Below are positions 43,704 to 53,057 of a stretch of DNA of 64,000 nucleotides, piece after piece. A program made the position numbers and the translations under genes. The notes under the pieces are model-generated. The model saw only the letters and a program-made list of their open reading frames with translations, ran no database searches and was not told where the DNA came from. Each line of letters opens with the position of its first letter. The first letter of the stretch is position 1. This DNA comes from PALSA-600 sp963842335 (GTDB taxonomy: Bacteria > Actinomycetota > Thermoleophilia > Gaiellales > Gaiellaceae): NCBI GenBank assembly GCA_963842335.1, contig CAWJGF010000010.1:496001-560000 (forward strand), given 5' to 3'.

Positions 43704-44475
43704 GGGCCAAGCCTCGCTCGACGCCGCGCGGAACGCGGCGCTCTGGACGCAGTCGAACGCGGAGTACACCGACCAGCATGCGGCCGACAACTGGGCGCTC
43801 GACTCGATCCACTGGGGCATCTGGGCGATCGACGAGACGGAGCTGAACGTGCTCGGCGACATGGCGGGTCTCGATGTCGTCGAGCTCGGCTGCGGTACGG
43901 CGTACTTCTCGGCGTGGCTTGCGAAGCGGGGCGCCCGTCCGATCGGCGTCGACATCACGCCCGCGCAGCTCGACACCGCACGACGCCAGATGGCCGCGAC
44001 CGGAATCGAGTTCCCGTTGGTCGAGGCGGACGCGGCGGTCACAGGCCTGCCCGACGCCTCCGCCGACCTCGTGCTCTCGGAGTACGGCGCGTCGATCTGG
44101 GTCGATCCGTATCGCTGGATCCCCGAGGCTGCGCGGCTGCTCCGGCCAGGCGGTCGTCTCGTCTTCCTGCGCAACTCGACGCTCGTCATCCTTTGCTCCG
44201 ACGACGAGGTGCCCGCCAAGGAGCATCTCGTGCATCCGCAATTCGGCATGAAACGCTTCGAATGGCCTGACGGCGGCGTGGAGTTTCACCTGCCTCACGG
44301 CGAATGGATCGACCTTCTGCGCTTGAACGGCTTCGAGATCGAGCGGTTGCTCGAGCTTCAGGCGCCCGCGGATGCCGAGACGCACGAGCACTACTCCTAC
44401 GTGACTGCGGACTGGGCGAGGAAGTGGCCGTGCGAGGAGATCTGGGCCGCGCGGAAACGCCTCGTCGCGCGGTGA
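43687..44475 (+). CDS. Class I SAM-dependent methyltransferase
   Basis: A 262-residue Rossmann-fold methyltransferase. Motif I is VVELGCGTAYFSAWLAK (about 59-75), the acidic loop GVDITPAQ, motif II-type LVEADAAVTGLPDASADLVLS and post-motif AARLLRPGGRLVFL. The methyl acceptor is unknown. ATG 43687 lies inside the end of ndk, and its stop overlaps the Maf gene start by 4 bases, so it belongs to the ndk-maf-mreB operon. Confidence 0.82.
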   Translation: MASSTEGQASLDAARNAALWTQSNAEYTDQHAADNWALDSIHWGIWAIDETELNVLGDMAGLDVVELGCGTAYFSAWLAKRGARPIGVDITPAQLDTARRQMAATGIEFPLVEADAAVTGLPDASADLVLSEYGASIWVDPYRWIPEAARLLRPGGRLVFLRNSTLVILCSDDEVPAKEHLVHPQFGMKRFEWPDGGVEFHLPHGEWIDLLRLNGFEIERLLELQAPADAETHEHYSYVTADWARKWPCEEIWAARKRLVAR

Positions 44476-45041
44476 GCGCCCCGCCCGCACCGCCGATCGT
44501 CCTGGCGTCGACCTCGCCGCAGCGGCGAGCGATCCTGACGCAGCTCGGCGTGCCGTTCGAAGTCGTCGCCCCCGACTTCGACGAGGAGCCGGGCACGGAT
44601 CCGCTCGAGCGTGCAGCCGGAAAGGCCCGCTCGGTCGACGGTGGCGAGTGCCCGGTGCTCGGGGTCGACACCGAGGTGCTCCTCGACGGAGAGCTCCTCG
44701 GCAAGCCCGCGAACGCCACGGAGGCGGAGGCGATGCTCGAAGCGCTCGCGGGACGAACGCACGAAGTCGTGTCAGGTCTCTGTCTGCGCACACCGGCGTG
44801 GGAGGAGCTGCACACGGCGACGACGGTTGTCGCATTCCGGCCGCTCACGCCACGCGATCTTGCCTCGTACGTGACGACAGCCGAGTGGCAGGGCCGTGCG
44901 GGCGCCTACGCGATCCAGGGGCTCGGCGCCTCGCTGGTCGAGCGGATCGACGGTGACTTTCTGAACGTGGTCGGCCTCCCCGGTGCGTTGCTCGTCAGCG
45001 TGCTCGCACGCCGGTTCGCCGGCGTCTACGGCTTCGGCTAG
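44472..45041 (+). CDS. Maf-like nucleoside triphosphate pyrophosphatase
   Basis: A 189-residue Maf/Ham1-fold pyrophosphatase that removes non-canonical or modified NTPs and affects septation in some bacteria. The signature VLASTSPQRRAIL is at the N-terminus, the active-site loop is VLGVDTEVLLDGELLGKP (the family's GADT is GVDT here), followed by LAGRTHEVVSGL and GRAGAYAIQGLG. GTG 44472 overlaps the methyltransferase stop. Its position just before mreB is widespread in bacteria. Confidence 0.88.
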   Translation: MSAPPAPPIVLASTSPQRRAILTQLGVPFEVVAPDFDEEPGTDPLERAAGKARSVDGGECPVLGVDTEVLLDGELLGKPANATEAEAMLEALAGRTHEVVSGLCLRTPAWEELHTATTVVAFRPLTPRDLASYVTTAEWQGRAGAYAIQGLGASLVERIDGDFLNVVGLPGALLVSVLARRFAGVYGFG

Positions 45042-45082
45042 AGGGATTTTTCCGGGGAGTGGCTAGAGTGCGCTCCTTCGAC

Positions 45083-46138
<1,056 letters not shown>

Positions 46139-46146
46139 AGGCGCCG

Positions 46147-47076
46147 ATGCGAGTCCAGGAGATCGACGCGCGGACCGCTCCGGAAGCGGCCCTGCTGGCG
46201 ATGCACGAGATCGAGCAGGCGTGCCTGCGGGTGATGACCCCAGGCGTCCCGGGCCGGAGCGCCGACGAGGCGATAGCGTTCTTCCGCCACCAGCCGGTGA
46301 CACACGAGACGTTCAACTGGCTTGGCGAGGGCGGCTGTGCCAGCCTCTCCATCCACGGGCCGACGGCCGCTTTCGTGAATCTGTTCGTGAATCCCGAGCG
46401 TCGCCGCGCCGGAGTCGGCACGGCTCTGCTCGCGGCGGTGCGGACGCGCGCGGCCGACCGGTGCGTCGAGCAGCTGCACGGCCAGCATGCGACGCCGGAC
46501 GGCGCCGCGTTCGCGGCTCACGTCGGAGCGGCGCCCGGACAGCGCGACATCCGCTCGTTGCTTCACCTGGACGCCGCGGAGCTCCCCGAACCCTCGCTGC
46601 CGGCGGGCTGGGCGCTGCAGACCTGGTTGATGCGCGTCCCGGAAGAGCAGCTCGCGGCGTACGTCCGCGCCCGGGCGGCGATGGACGATGCCCCCGGCTC
46701 CGAGGAGATCGGGTTTCCGGCCGCGAGCGCAGAGCGCGTGCGCGCCTCGGAGGACTCGTTGATCGAGCGGCGGCGCGAGATGCGCTTGACGGTCGCCGTG
46801 CGGGAAACGGAGATCGGGGCGTTCACGGAGCTGCGCCTCTCGCCCGGATCGACCGTCGCGCTCACCGACGACACCGGCACGCTCTCGGCTCACCGCGGCC
46901 AAGGGCTCGCGCGTGCGGTCAAGCTCGAGTCGCTCAGGCGCCTGCGTGCCGACCATCCGGAGGTCGACGTGGTCACGACCATGAACGCGGAGGAGAACGC
47001 CGCGATGCGCCACATCAACGAATCGGTGGGGTTCCGCGCGGTCGCCACGCTTACATTGGCGACGCTGACGCTGTGA
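46147..47076 (+). CDS. GNAT N-acetyltransferase, two-domain
   Basis: A 309-residue protein with two GNAT-type halves. The N-terminal half has the acetyl-CoA loop VNPERRRAGVGTALLAA (about 79-95). The C-terminal half has LSPGSTVALTDDTGTLSAHRGQGLARAVK and ends in the strand-helix NAEENAAMRHINESVGFRA. The acceptor is unknown. ATG 46147, 8 bases after mreB, so it is probably read with mreB. The next gene starts 4 bases before its stop. Confidence 0.78.
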   Translation: MRVQEIDARTAPEAALLAMHEIEQACLRVMTPGVPGRSADEAIAFFRHQPVTHETFNWLGEGGCASLSIHGPTAAFVNLFVNPERRRAGVGTALLAAVRTRAADRCVEQLHGQHATPDGAAFAAHVGAAPGQRDIRSLLHLDAAELPEPSLPAGWALQTWLMRVPEEQLAAYVRARAAMDDAPGSEEIGFPAASAERVRASEDSLIERRREMRLTVAVRETEIGAFTELRLSPGSTVALTDDTGTLSAHRGQGLARAVKLESLRRLRADHPEVDVVTTMNAEENAAMRHINESVGFRAVATLTLATLTL

Positions 47077-47576
47077 TCGAGACCGACCGCCTGTTGCTGC
47101 GGCGGTTCACCAGCACGGATCGCGACACCGTCGCCCGCTGGAACGCCGACCCCGCGTTCACGCGGTATCTCGCGGGCGTGCAGACGCGTGCGCAGAGCGA
47201 CGAGACCTTCGACCGCTGGGAGCGGCACTGGGCCGACCACGGCTTTGGCCTCCTGGCGGTCGTCTGGAGCGAGACCGGTGAGCTGATCGGGCGCGTGGGG
47301 CCGCAGTATCACCGCATGTGGCTGGACGATCCCGAGGTGGGTTGGGCGCTCGACCCCGCCTGGTGGGGGCGAGGGATCGCGACCGAGGCGGGGCGCGCGA
47401 GCGTCGACTGGGGTTTCGGTGGGCTCGGCTACGCGCGGCTCGTCTCGATCACGACGGACCCGAACATCGGGTCTCGAAACGTGATGTCGAAACTCGGATT
47501 CACGCTGCACGCGCGGATCCCGAGCGAGTGGGGAGAGCTGCTCGTCCACATGCTGCGTGTCTCTCCCACAGCTTGA
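47073..47576 (+). CDS. GNAT acetyltransferase (RimJ/RimL-type)
   Basis: A 167-residue single-domain GNAT of the RimJ/RimL-like group: MIETDRLLLRRFTSTDRDTV start, GWALDPAWWGRGIATEAGRA (acetyl-CoA loop) and STTDPNIGSRNVMSKLGF-like tail (reads ITTDPNIGSRNVMSKLGF). Such enzymes acetylate small molecules, antibiotics or protein N-termini. GTG 47073 overlaps the two-domain GNAT gene. A promoter for the next gene lies within the last bases of this gene. Confidence 0.82.
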   Translation: MIETDRLLLRRFTSTDRDTVARWNADPAFTRYLAGVQTRAQSDETFDRWERHWADHGFGLLAVVWSETGELIGRVGPQYHRMWLDDPEVGWALDPAWWGRGIATEAGRASVDWGFGGLGYARLVSITTDPNIGSRNVMSKLGFTLHARIPSEWGELLVHMLRVSPTA

Positions 47577-47621
47577 CACGCGCTTAGCGTAAGCCTACAC
47601 TTACGTAAGCTATGGCTTACG
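47573..47621 (+). promoter_or_regulatory. ArsR-family promoter with nested palindromic operator
   Basis: TTGACA (47573-47578), a 17-base spacer, TACACT (47596-47601). A nested palindrome shares one centre (47604.5): inner CTTACGTAAG (47600-47609) and outer CGTAAGCC / GGCTTACG (47588-47595 / 47614-47621). It overlaps the -10 and the ATG at 47612. The start would fall 7-10 bases after the -10, so the mRNA should be leaderless and self-repressed. Confidence 0.72.
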
Positions 47622-47923
47622 GAACAGTGATGGATGCGCTCGGCGACCCGACGAGGCGGGCGGTCTTCGACCGCCTGCGCGACGGTCCCCGCTCGGTGGG
47701 CGAGGTGGCCGAGGGCTTGCCGGTCAGCCGTCCCGCCGTCTCCCAGCACCTGCGCGTGCTGCGGGAGGCGGGTCTCGTCGCCGAGCGGCGTGTCGGGACG
47801 AGACGTATCTACGAGCTCGCACCCGGCGGGCTCGTCGAGCTCCGCGCCTACTTCGACCAGTTCTGGTCACAGGCCCTCGACGCCTACAAAGAGGCGGCCG
47901 AGAGGAAGGAAGGGAAGCGATGA
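47612..47923 (+). CDS. ArsR-family transcriptional regulator
   Basis: A 103-residue winged-helix repressor: MDALGDPTRRAVFDRLRDG, then the recognition helix VSRPAVSQHLRVLREAGLV and wing RRVGTRRIYELAPGG. No Cys-based metal site is present, so it is of the non-metal type often paired with SRPBCC proteins. It is preceded by a self-operator and probably translated from a leaderless transcript. It overlaps the SRPBCC gene by 4 bases, forming a two-gene unit inserted in the cell-shape cluster. Confidence 0.88.
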   Translation: MAYGTVMDALGDPTRRAVFDRLRDGPRSVGEVAEGLPVSRPAVSQHLRVLREAGLVAERRVGTRRIYELAPGGLVELRAYFDQFWSQALDAYKEAAERKEGKR

Positions 47924-48360
47924 TGATCGACGCCGAGGATCTGACGATCCGTAAGGCGGTTCATGTCGAGATGCCCGTCGAGCGTGCATTCGAGGCGTTC
48001 ACCGCCGATTGGCCCGTGTGGTGGCCGACCCAGACGCACTCGCTCGCAAGCGGCGAGGTGGTGGTGGACTGGCGTGTCGGCGGCACCGCCTCCGAGATCG
48101 TGGACGGAAAGCGGGTCGACTGGGCCGACATCCTCGAGTACGACCCGCCGCACGGCTTCACCATGCGCTGGCGCGTGTCGGCCGACAAGCCCGCAACCGA
48201 GCTGCGCCTGCGGTTCGAGACGGAGGGCGACGGGACGAGGGTCGAGCTCACCCATTCAGGTTGGGAGAGTTATCCGGACGGCGGTGAGGCGGAATCGGTG
48301 GGCTACGCGACCGGGTGGGACACGGTGCTCGGCCACTACACCGATCACGCCGCCGGCTGA
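47920..48360 (+). CDS. SRPBCC (AHSA1-type) domain protein
   Basis: A 146-residue START-like protein with RKAVHVEMPVERAFEAFTADWPVWW, WRVGGTASEIVDG and the final helix GYATGWDTVLGHYTDHA. AHSA1-like proteins bind hydrophobic ligands or act as stress co-factors; no specific role is known. ATG 47920 (ATG 47923 alternative) overlaps the ArsR stop. ArsR-SRPBCC pairs are common in actinobacteria. The next gene, mreC, starts 78 bases on. Confidence 0.83.
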   Translation: MMIDAEDLTIRKAVHVEMPVERAFEAFTADWPVWWPTQTHSLASGEVVVDWRVGGTASEIVDGKRVDWADILEYDPPHGFTMRWRVSADKPATELRLRFETEGDGTRVELTHSGWESYPDGGEAESVGYATGWDTVLGHYTDHAAG

Positions 48361-48438
48361 GCGTGAAAACGAGGGCGGGGGACGTGCTCCCCCGCCCCGG
48401 CGGTGCTTCGATCGGCCAGCCCCGCTACGCTTGTCCGA

Positions 48439-49368
48439 GTGCCACGCAACCGGACCGTCCGCCTTGCGGTCCTGGGCTCATCGGTCCAGCGCACCGCCGC
48501 CTCCGGCTATCCCTCGAGTCGCTCCAGCGCCCTCAAGCGCCGGATCATCGTGGGCGGCCTCGTGCTGCTCTCGCTCGTTCTGATCACGGTCTCCTTTCGT
48601 TCGAGCGCCCTTGACGGCGTGCAGGGCACCGCTGCAGGCGTCCTGCGCCCCTTCGAAGTGGCCGCCGATCGTGTCTCGCGCCCGTTTCGCGATGCGGTCG
48701 GGTGGACGCACGGTCTCATCAATGCGAAGAACGAGAACAAGAAGCTCCGCGTGAAGGTCGAGCTCCTCCGCCAGCAGGTGATCCAGGACGAGACAGCCGT
48801 ACAGGAGAACGTGCAGCTGAGGGCGCAGGTGCACTATCACGGGCCGCCGTCGATCCGCGACTTCAACAAGGTGGGCGCCGCGATCCTGACGAACCCGCAG
48901 AGCCCGATCGACCAGAGCGTGACGATCGCGACCGGTTCGAACAGCGGAGTCGCAGCCGGCAACGTCGTCATAGATCCGTCGACGGGTGGTCTCGTCGGCA
49001 CCGTCGACCGGGTGTGGTCGAGCGTCGCACGCGTGACGCTCCTCACCGACGGCCAGAGCGCGGTCACCGCCACCGACCTCACGTACCCGTCGGCGATCGG
49101 CGTGATCACGCGCGGCGGCGGCGGCAGTGATGTGCTCGTGCTCGACAGCGTGTCGAAGAGCGCCTACGTCGGTATCGGCGACACGGTGATCACGGCCGGC
49201 ACGCTCGGCAAGAGCTTGCTGCCGTCGAAGTTCCCGCGCGGGATCCCGATCGGCTCGGTCTCGAGCTGGTTGAACAACGACGTGAATCCGTTCAAGAACA
49301 TCCAGGTGGCCCCGCTCGTCAACTTCTCGTCGCTGCAGTCCGTGATCGTCCTCGTCCCGAAGCGCTGA
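48439..49368 (+). CDS. mreC: Rod-shape-determining protein MreC
   Basis: A 309-residue membrane-anchored periplasmic scaffold for the elongasome. A basic cytosolic tail (ALKRRIIVGGL) leads into one transmembrane helix, then a coiled coil (NENKKLRVKVELLRQQVIQD) and the beta domain (VGAAILTNPQSPIDQSVTIATGSN, VVIDPSTGGLVGTVDRVW, GVITRGGGGSDV). GTG 48439 start; the residues upstream are not MreC-like. Its stop overlaps the mreD ATG (TGATG). Confidence 0.93.
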   Translation: MPRNRTVRLAVLGSSVQRTAASGYPSSRSSALKRRIIVGGLVLLSLVLITVSFRSSALDGVQGTAAGVLRPFEVAADRVSRPFRDAVGWTHGLINAKNENKKLRVKVELLRQQVIQDETAVQENVQLRAQVHYHGPPSIRDFNKVGAAILTNPQSPIDQSVTIATGSNSGVAAGNVVIDPSTGGLVGTVDRVWSSVARVTLLTDGQSAVTATDLTYPSAIGVITRGGGGSDVLVLDSVSKSAYVGIGDTVITAGTLGKSLLPSKFPRGIPIGSVSSWLNNDVNPFKNIQVAPLVNFSSLQSVIVLVPKR

Positions 49369-49880
49369 TGGACGGTGTCAAAGCCGCACTGCTCCTGTTC
49401 GTCGCATCGCTGCTCCAGCTCGCTGTACTGACCGAATACAGCGCCTTTCGCACGGCGAGCATCGTCCTCGTCACGCTGCTCTCGCTCGCACTGCTTCGCG
49501 GCTCGGTCTTCGGCGCCGTCGCGGGCTTCGGAACCGGACTGTTGCTCGACACCGCGACGCTCGGCACGCTCGGCGTGTCGTCGCTCCTGCTTACCGTTGC
49601 CGGCTTCTGGATCGGCCGGTACGGCGAGACCACGGCGCGCGACCGGTTCCATGCTCCGTTCCTCTCGGTCGCCGTCGTCACGGTGCTGTTTGCCTTCGGG
49701 CAGCTCGCCCTGCAGTTCCTGCTCGGCGAGCCGGCGCCGGCCGGGCTCGTCCTCCACGGACTGCCGCTCGGCCTCCTGGTGAACCTGCTGCTGACGCTGC
49801 CGGTCTACACGCTCGTCCGGTGGATGTTCCCGCCGCCCGAGCTCGGCGACCGCGTTCGCGAGGTGCGGCTCCTTGGCTAG
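49368..49880 (+). CDS. mreD: Rod-shape-determining protein MreD
   Basis: A 170-residue integral membrane protein with five to six hydrophobic helices, starting VKAALLLFVASLLQLAVL and including GSVFGAVAGFGTGLLLDTATLGTLG, the usual MreD motif. ATG 49368 overlaps the mreC stop. It is followed by a TTG start for the PBP2 gene inside its last codons. Confidence 0.9.
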   Translation: MDGVKAALLLFVASLLQLAVLTEYSAFRTASIVLVTLLSLALLRGSVFGAVAGFGTGLLLDTATLGTLGVSSLLLTVAGFWIGRYGETTARDRFHAPFLSVAVVTVLFAFGQLALQFLLGEPAPAGLVLHGLPLGLLVNLLLTLPVYTLVRWMFPPPELGDRVREVRLLG

Positions 49881-51873
49881 CGCCCCCGGCCGGTTCCTGC
49901 CCGGCGACCCGCGCACCGCCGAGCCCTACCGCCTGACACCGCAGCTCGCGCTGCGGGTCGCGATCCTCGCGTTTCTCGCGCTCGGGATCTTCGCGCTTCT
50001 GTTCCTGCGGCTCTGGGCGCTCCAGGTGCTCTCCGGCGATCGTTACCTCGCGCAGGCAAACGACAATCGCGTTCGCACGATCCGCGTCGAGGCGCCGCGT
50101 GGGCCGGTACTCGACCGCTACGGGCGGCTCGTCGTCACGAACGTGCCTGGAACGCGTGTCGAGCTGTGGCCGGCCGATCTGCCGAAGAGCTGGCCGGCCG
50201 AACGCACCGAGTTGCGCGCGCTCGCCATGGTGACCGGAGTGTCGGTGAAGGAGATGCTCACCGAGTTGCGCCAGCACGGACAGGACCCGCTCACGCCGAT
50301 CGTGGTCCAAAACGGGCTGCACCAGGATCAGATCGACTACCTCCGGGAGCGGGCTCCTAACTTCCCCGGCGTCCGCCTGCAGGAGAGCTACCTGCGCAAG
50401 TACCCGTACCGTTCCCTCGCGGCGCAGGTGCTCGGCTATGTCGGGCAGATCTCACCGACGGAGTACAAGGCGCTGAAGCGCAAGGGCTACGCGCAGACCG
50501 ACTCGCTCGGCCAGGCGGGGATCGAGTCGACCTACGACACGTACCTTCGCGGCAAGGACGGCAAGGCGCAGCTGACGGTCGACTCGCGTGGGCGGCCGAA
50601 GGGACCGGCAGTACCCGTCACCCAGTTCACGCCGGGCGAGGCGTTGCGGATGACGATCGACATCAAGCTGCAACGGGCGGCAGAGCAGGCGCTGCGCTAC
50701 GGCGTCCATCTCGCGAGCGTCAGCGGCACCGAAGGTGAGCATGCCGACGGCGGCGCGATCGTGGCACTCGACCCGAGGGACGGCTCCGTGCTCGCGATGG
50801 CGTCGTATCCGACGTACCAGCCGTCGATCTACGTCGGGCACAAGGACGCGAAGAAGCTCGCGCCCGTGCTCGACCCGAAGGCCGCCGCCGCCGCGAACTA
50901 CCCCGGCATCAACCGCGCGATCGACGCCGCGTATCCGCCCGGCTCGACGTTCAAGCCGGTGACGGCGCTCGCCGCGATGCAGGAGGGACTGATGCATCCC
51001 TACGAGTCGATCCCGTGCATCCCGGTCTACACCGCGTACAAGCAGCAGTTCAGGAACTGGACGCCGTTGATCGACACGGGAATGGATCTCGAGACCGCGC
51101 TCGCGCAGTCGTGTGACACGTATTTCTACGAGCTCGGCCGTCGCTTCTACGTCCTGCCTCCCGATCGCGGGCATCCGCTGCAGGGGTGGGCGAACCGTCT
51201 CGGTCTCGGGGAGAAGACGGGGATCGATGCGAGCCCGGAGGCGGCAGGCCTGATCCCGACACCTGAGTGGCGCCGCGCCGCCTTCCCCGCCCGCCAGGGC
51301 TATGGGGTGATCGACCGCACGTGGAAGCCGGGCTACTCGATCCAGCTCGCGATCGGGCAGGGGCAGGTGCTCGTGACTCCGCTCCAGATGGCGCGCATGT
51401 ACGCAGCGATCGCGAACGGCGGCAAGCTCGTGACCCCGCACCTCGCGGAAGACGTCGAACTGACCGGCAACGACGGCAAGCCGGCGCGCATCCTGCGGCG
51501 CTTCGGGGCCCAGCCCGCGCAGCCGACCGGCATCGATCCGGCCGCGCTGCGCTATGTGCAGCAAGGCCTCGAGGAGGCGACCCATGCCTCGTTCGGGACT
51601 TCGTACGGCGTCTTCGGCAACTTCCCGATCGACATCGCCGGGAAAACCGGGAGCGCCGAGAAGAACGTCAGCCTGCCCGGCTATTCGCAGCCGCAGAACC
51701 TGACGCAGTCGTGGTGGTGTGGGTACGGCCCGTTCAACGCCCCGACGATCGTCGTCTGCGCCGTGATCGAGAACGGCGGCCACGGTGGCACCGCCGCAGC
51801 GCCCGCGGCGCTGAAGGTGTTCGAGCAGTACTTCGGGAAGACGGCGAATACGACGGTGCACGCGAGCGACTGA
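49873..51873 (+). CDS. mrdA: Penicillin-binding protein 2 (transpeptidase, elongasome)
   Basis: A 666-residue class B PBP, cross-linking peptidoglycan during elongation. One transmembrane helix (VAILAFLALGIFALLFLRLW, about 29-48), the dimer/pedestal domain with APRGPVLDRYGRLVVTNVPG, and the transpeptidase with SxxK = PPGSTFKPVTA, SxN-type = SCDTYFYELG and KTG = AGKTGSAEKN. TTG 49873 overlaps the mreD stop by 8 bases; no better start exists before the membrane helix. Ends sharing bases with rodA. Confidence 0.93.
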   Translation: MASAPGRFLPGDPRTAEPYRLTPQLALRVAILAFLALGIFALLFLRLWALQVLSGDRYLAQANDNRVRTIRVEAPRGPVLDRYGRLVVTNVPGTRVELWPADLPKSWPAERTELRALAMVTGVSVKEMLTELRQHGQDPLTPIVVQNGLHQDQIDYLRERAPNFPGVRLQESYLRKYPYRSLAAQVLGYVGQISPTEYKALKRKGYAQTDSLGQAGIESTYDTYLRGKDGKAQLTVDSRGRPKGPAVPVTQFTPGEALRMTIDIKLQRAAEQALRYGVHLASVSGTEGEHADGGAIVALDPRDGSVLAMASYPTYQPSIYVGHKDAKKLAPVLDPKAAAAANYPGINRAIDAAYPPGSTFKPVTALAAMQEGLMHPYESIPCIPVYTAYKQQFRNWTPLIDTGMDLETALAQSCDTYFYELGRRFYVLPPDRGHPLQGWANRLGLGEKTGIDASPEAAGLIPTPEWRRAAFPARQGYGVIDRTWKPGYSIQLAIGQGQVLVTPLQMARMYAAIANGGKLVTPHLAEDVELTGNDGKPARILRRFGAQPAQPTGIDPAALRYVQQGLEEATHASFGTSYGVFGNFPIDIAGKTGSAEKNVSLPGYSQPQNLTQSWWCGYGPFNAPTIVVCAVIENGGHGGTAAAPAALKVFEQYFGKTANTTVHASD

Positions 51874-53057
51874 TGACGATCGAGGCCGTCAACACGAAGG
51901 CGCGCGGACTGCGCGCGCATCGCGAGACCGAGGTCGTGGGCCTCGGCGGTGTCACGCGCCGGCTCGACTGGCTGCTGCTCCTCGCGCTCGTGGGGATCGT
52001 CGGCTACGGCTTGTGGGCGATCGACGGGATCACCCGCCACGACCCGGGTGGCTCCGCAGCGACACGGCAAGGCCTCTATGCGTTCGTCGGCGCGCTGCTC
52101 TTCATCGGCGCGCTCTTCGTCGACCCCGACCGCTACCGCGCCTTCTGGCGCCCGATCTACTTCGGCACGCTCGGGCTGATGCTCTTCGTGCTCGTCGCCG
52201 GTGCGGCGACGAGAGGCTCGCGTCGCTGGATCGATGTCGGCTTCTTCACGTTCCAGCCCTCCGAGTTCGGCAAGGTTCTGTTCGTGCTGGCCCTGGCGGG
52301 CTTCCTGGCCGAGCGCTCGCGCTCGATCGCAGATCCCCGCGTGCCGCTGCAGGCGCTCGGCTATGGGCTGCCGCCGATCATTCTCGTCTTCGTCCAGCCA
52401 GACATCGGCACGGCGCTCGTGTACACCGCCGCGCTCGCCGCCGTTCTGCTCGTAGCCGGCGTGCGCTGGTCGCACCTCGCCGTCCTCGGTGCGGTCGCCG
52501 TCGTCGGCGCGCTGGCAGTTCTGTGGTTCCTGCCTGCGGCAGGCGTCAACGTCCTGAAGCCGTACCAGACCGACCGGCTCGTCGGGTTCACCCATCCGGG
52601 CAACGATCCGCGCGGTGCGACGTACAACCTCCGGCAATCGATCACCGCAGTGGGCGCGGGCGGCCTGCGCGGTCGCGGCATCCTCGGCGCCACCCAGACT
52701 CGCCTCAACTACCTCCCCGAGCACGCGACCGATTTCGCGTTCGCCTCGCTCGCCGAGGAGCGAGGATTCTTCGGTGCCGCGATCCTGCTGCTGCTCTATC
52801 TGCTCGTCGTGTGGCGCGCATTGAAGGTGATCGCCAGCGCGCGCGACCTCTACTGTGCGATCGTGGCCGGCGGCATTGCCTTCATGTTCCTCTTCCAGGT
52901 GTTCGTGAACAGCGCCATGACGATGGGGGTGGCGCCGATCACCGGCATCCCGCTCCCGTTCGTGTCGGTCGGCGGATCGTCGATGATCACGAACTTCTTC
53001 GCGATCGGGATCCTGCAGGCGATCTACCTGCGCCGAGGCATCCGGCGGCGCGGATGA
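51873..53057 (+). CDS. rodA: Rod-shape-determining glycosyltransferase RodA
   Basis: A 394-residue SEDS-family peptidoglycan polymerase with ten membrane helices. The SEDS catalytic region is visible: ITAVGAGGLRGRGILGATQTRLNYLPEHATDFAFA with the Asp in TDFAF, and the C-terminal GITPLPFVSVGGSS-like loop (read ITGIPLPFVSVGGSSMI). An early part reads GSRRWIDVGFFTFQPSEFGK. ATG 51873 overlaps the PBP2 stop, giving the standard mrdA-rodA pair. The next gene begins 4 bases before its stop. Confidence 0.95.
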   Translation: MTIEAVNTKARGLRAHRETEVVGLGGVTRRLDWLLLLALVGIVGYGLWAIDGITRHDPGGSAATRQGLYAFVGALLFIGALFVDPDRYRAFWRPIYFGTLGLMLFVLVAGAATRGSRRWIDVGFFTFQPSEFGKVLFVLALAGFLAERSRSIADPRVPLQALGYGLPPIILVFVQPDIGTALVYTAALAAVLLVAGVRWSHLAVLGAVAVVGALAVLWFLPAAGVNVLKPYQTDRLVGFTHPGNDPRGATYNLRQSITAVGAGGLRGRGILGATQTRLNYLPEHATDFAFASLAEERGFFGAAILLLLYLLVVWRALKVIASARDLYCAIVAGGIAFMFLFQVFVNSAMTMGVAPITGIPLPFVSVGGSSMITNFFAIGILQAIYLRRGIRRRG

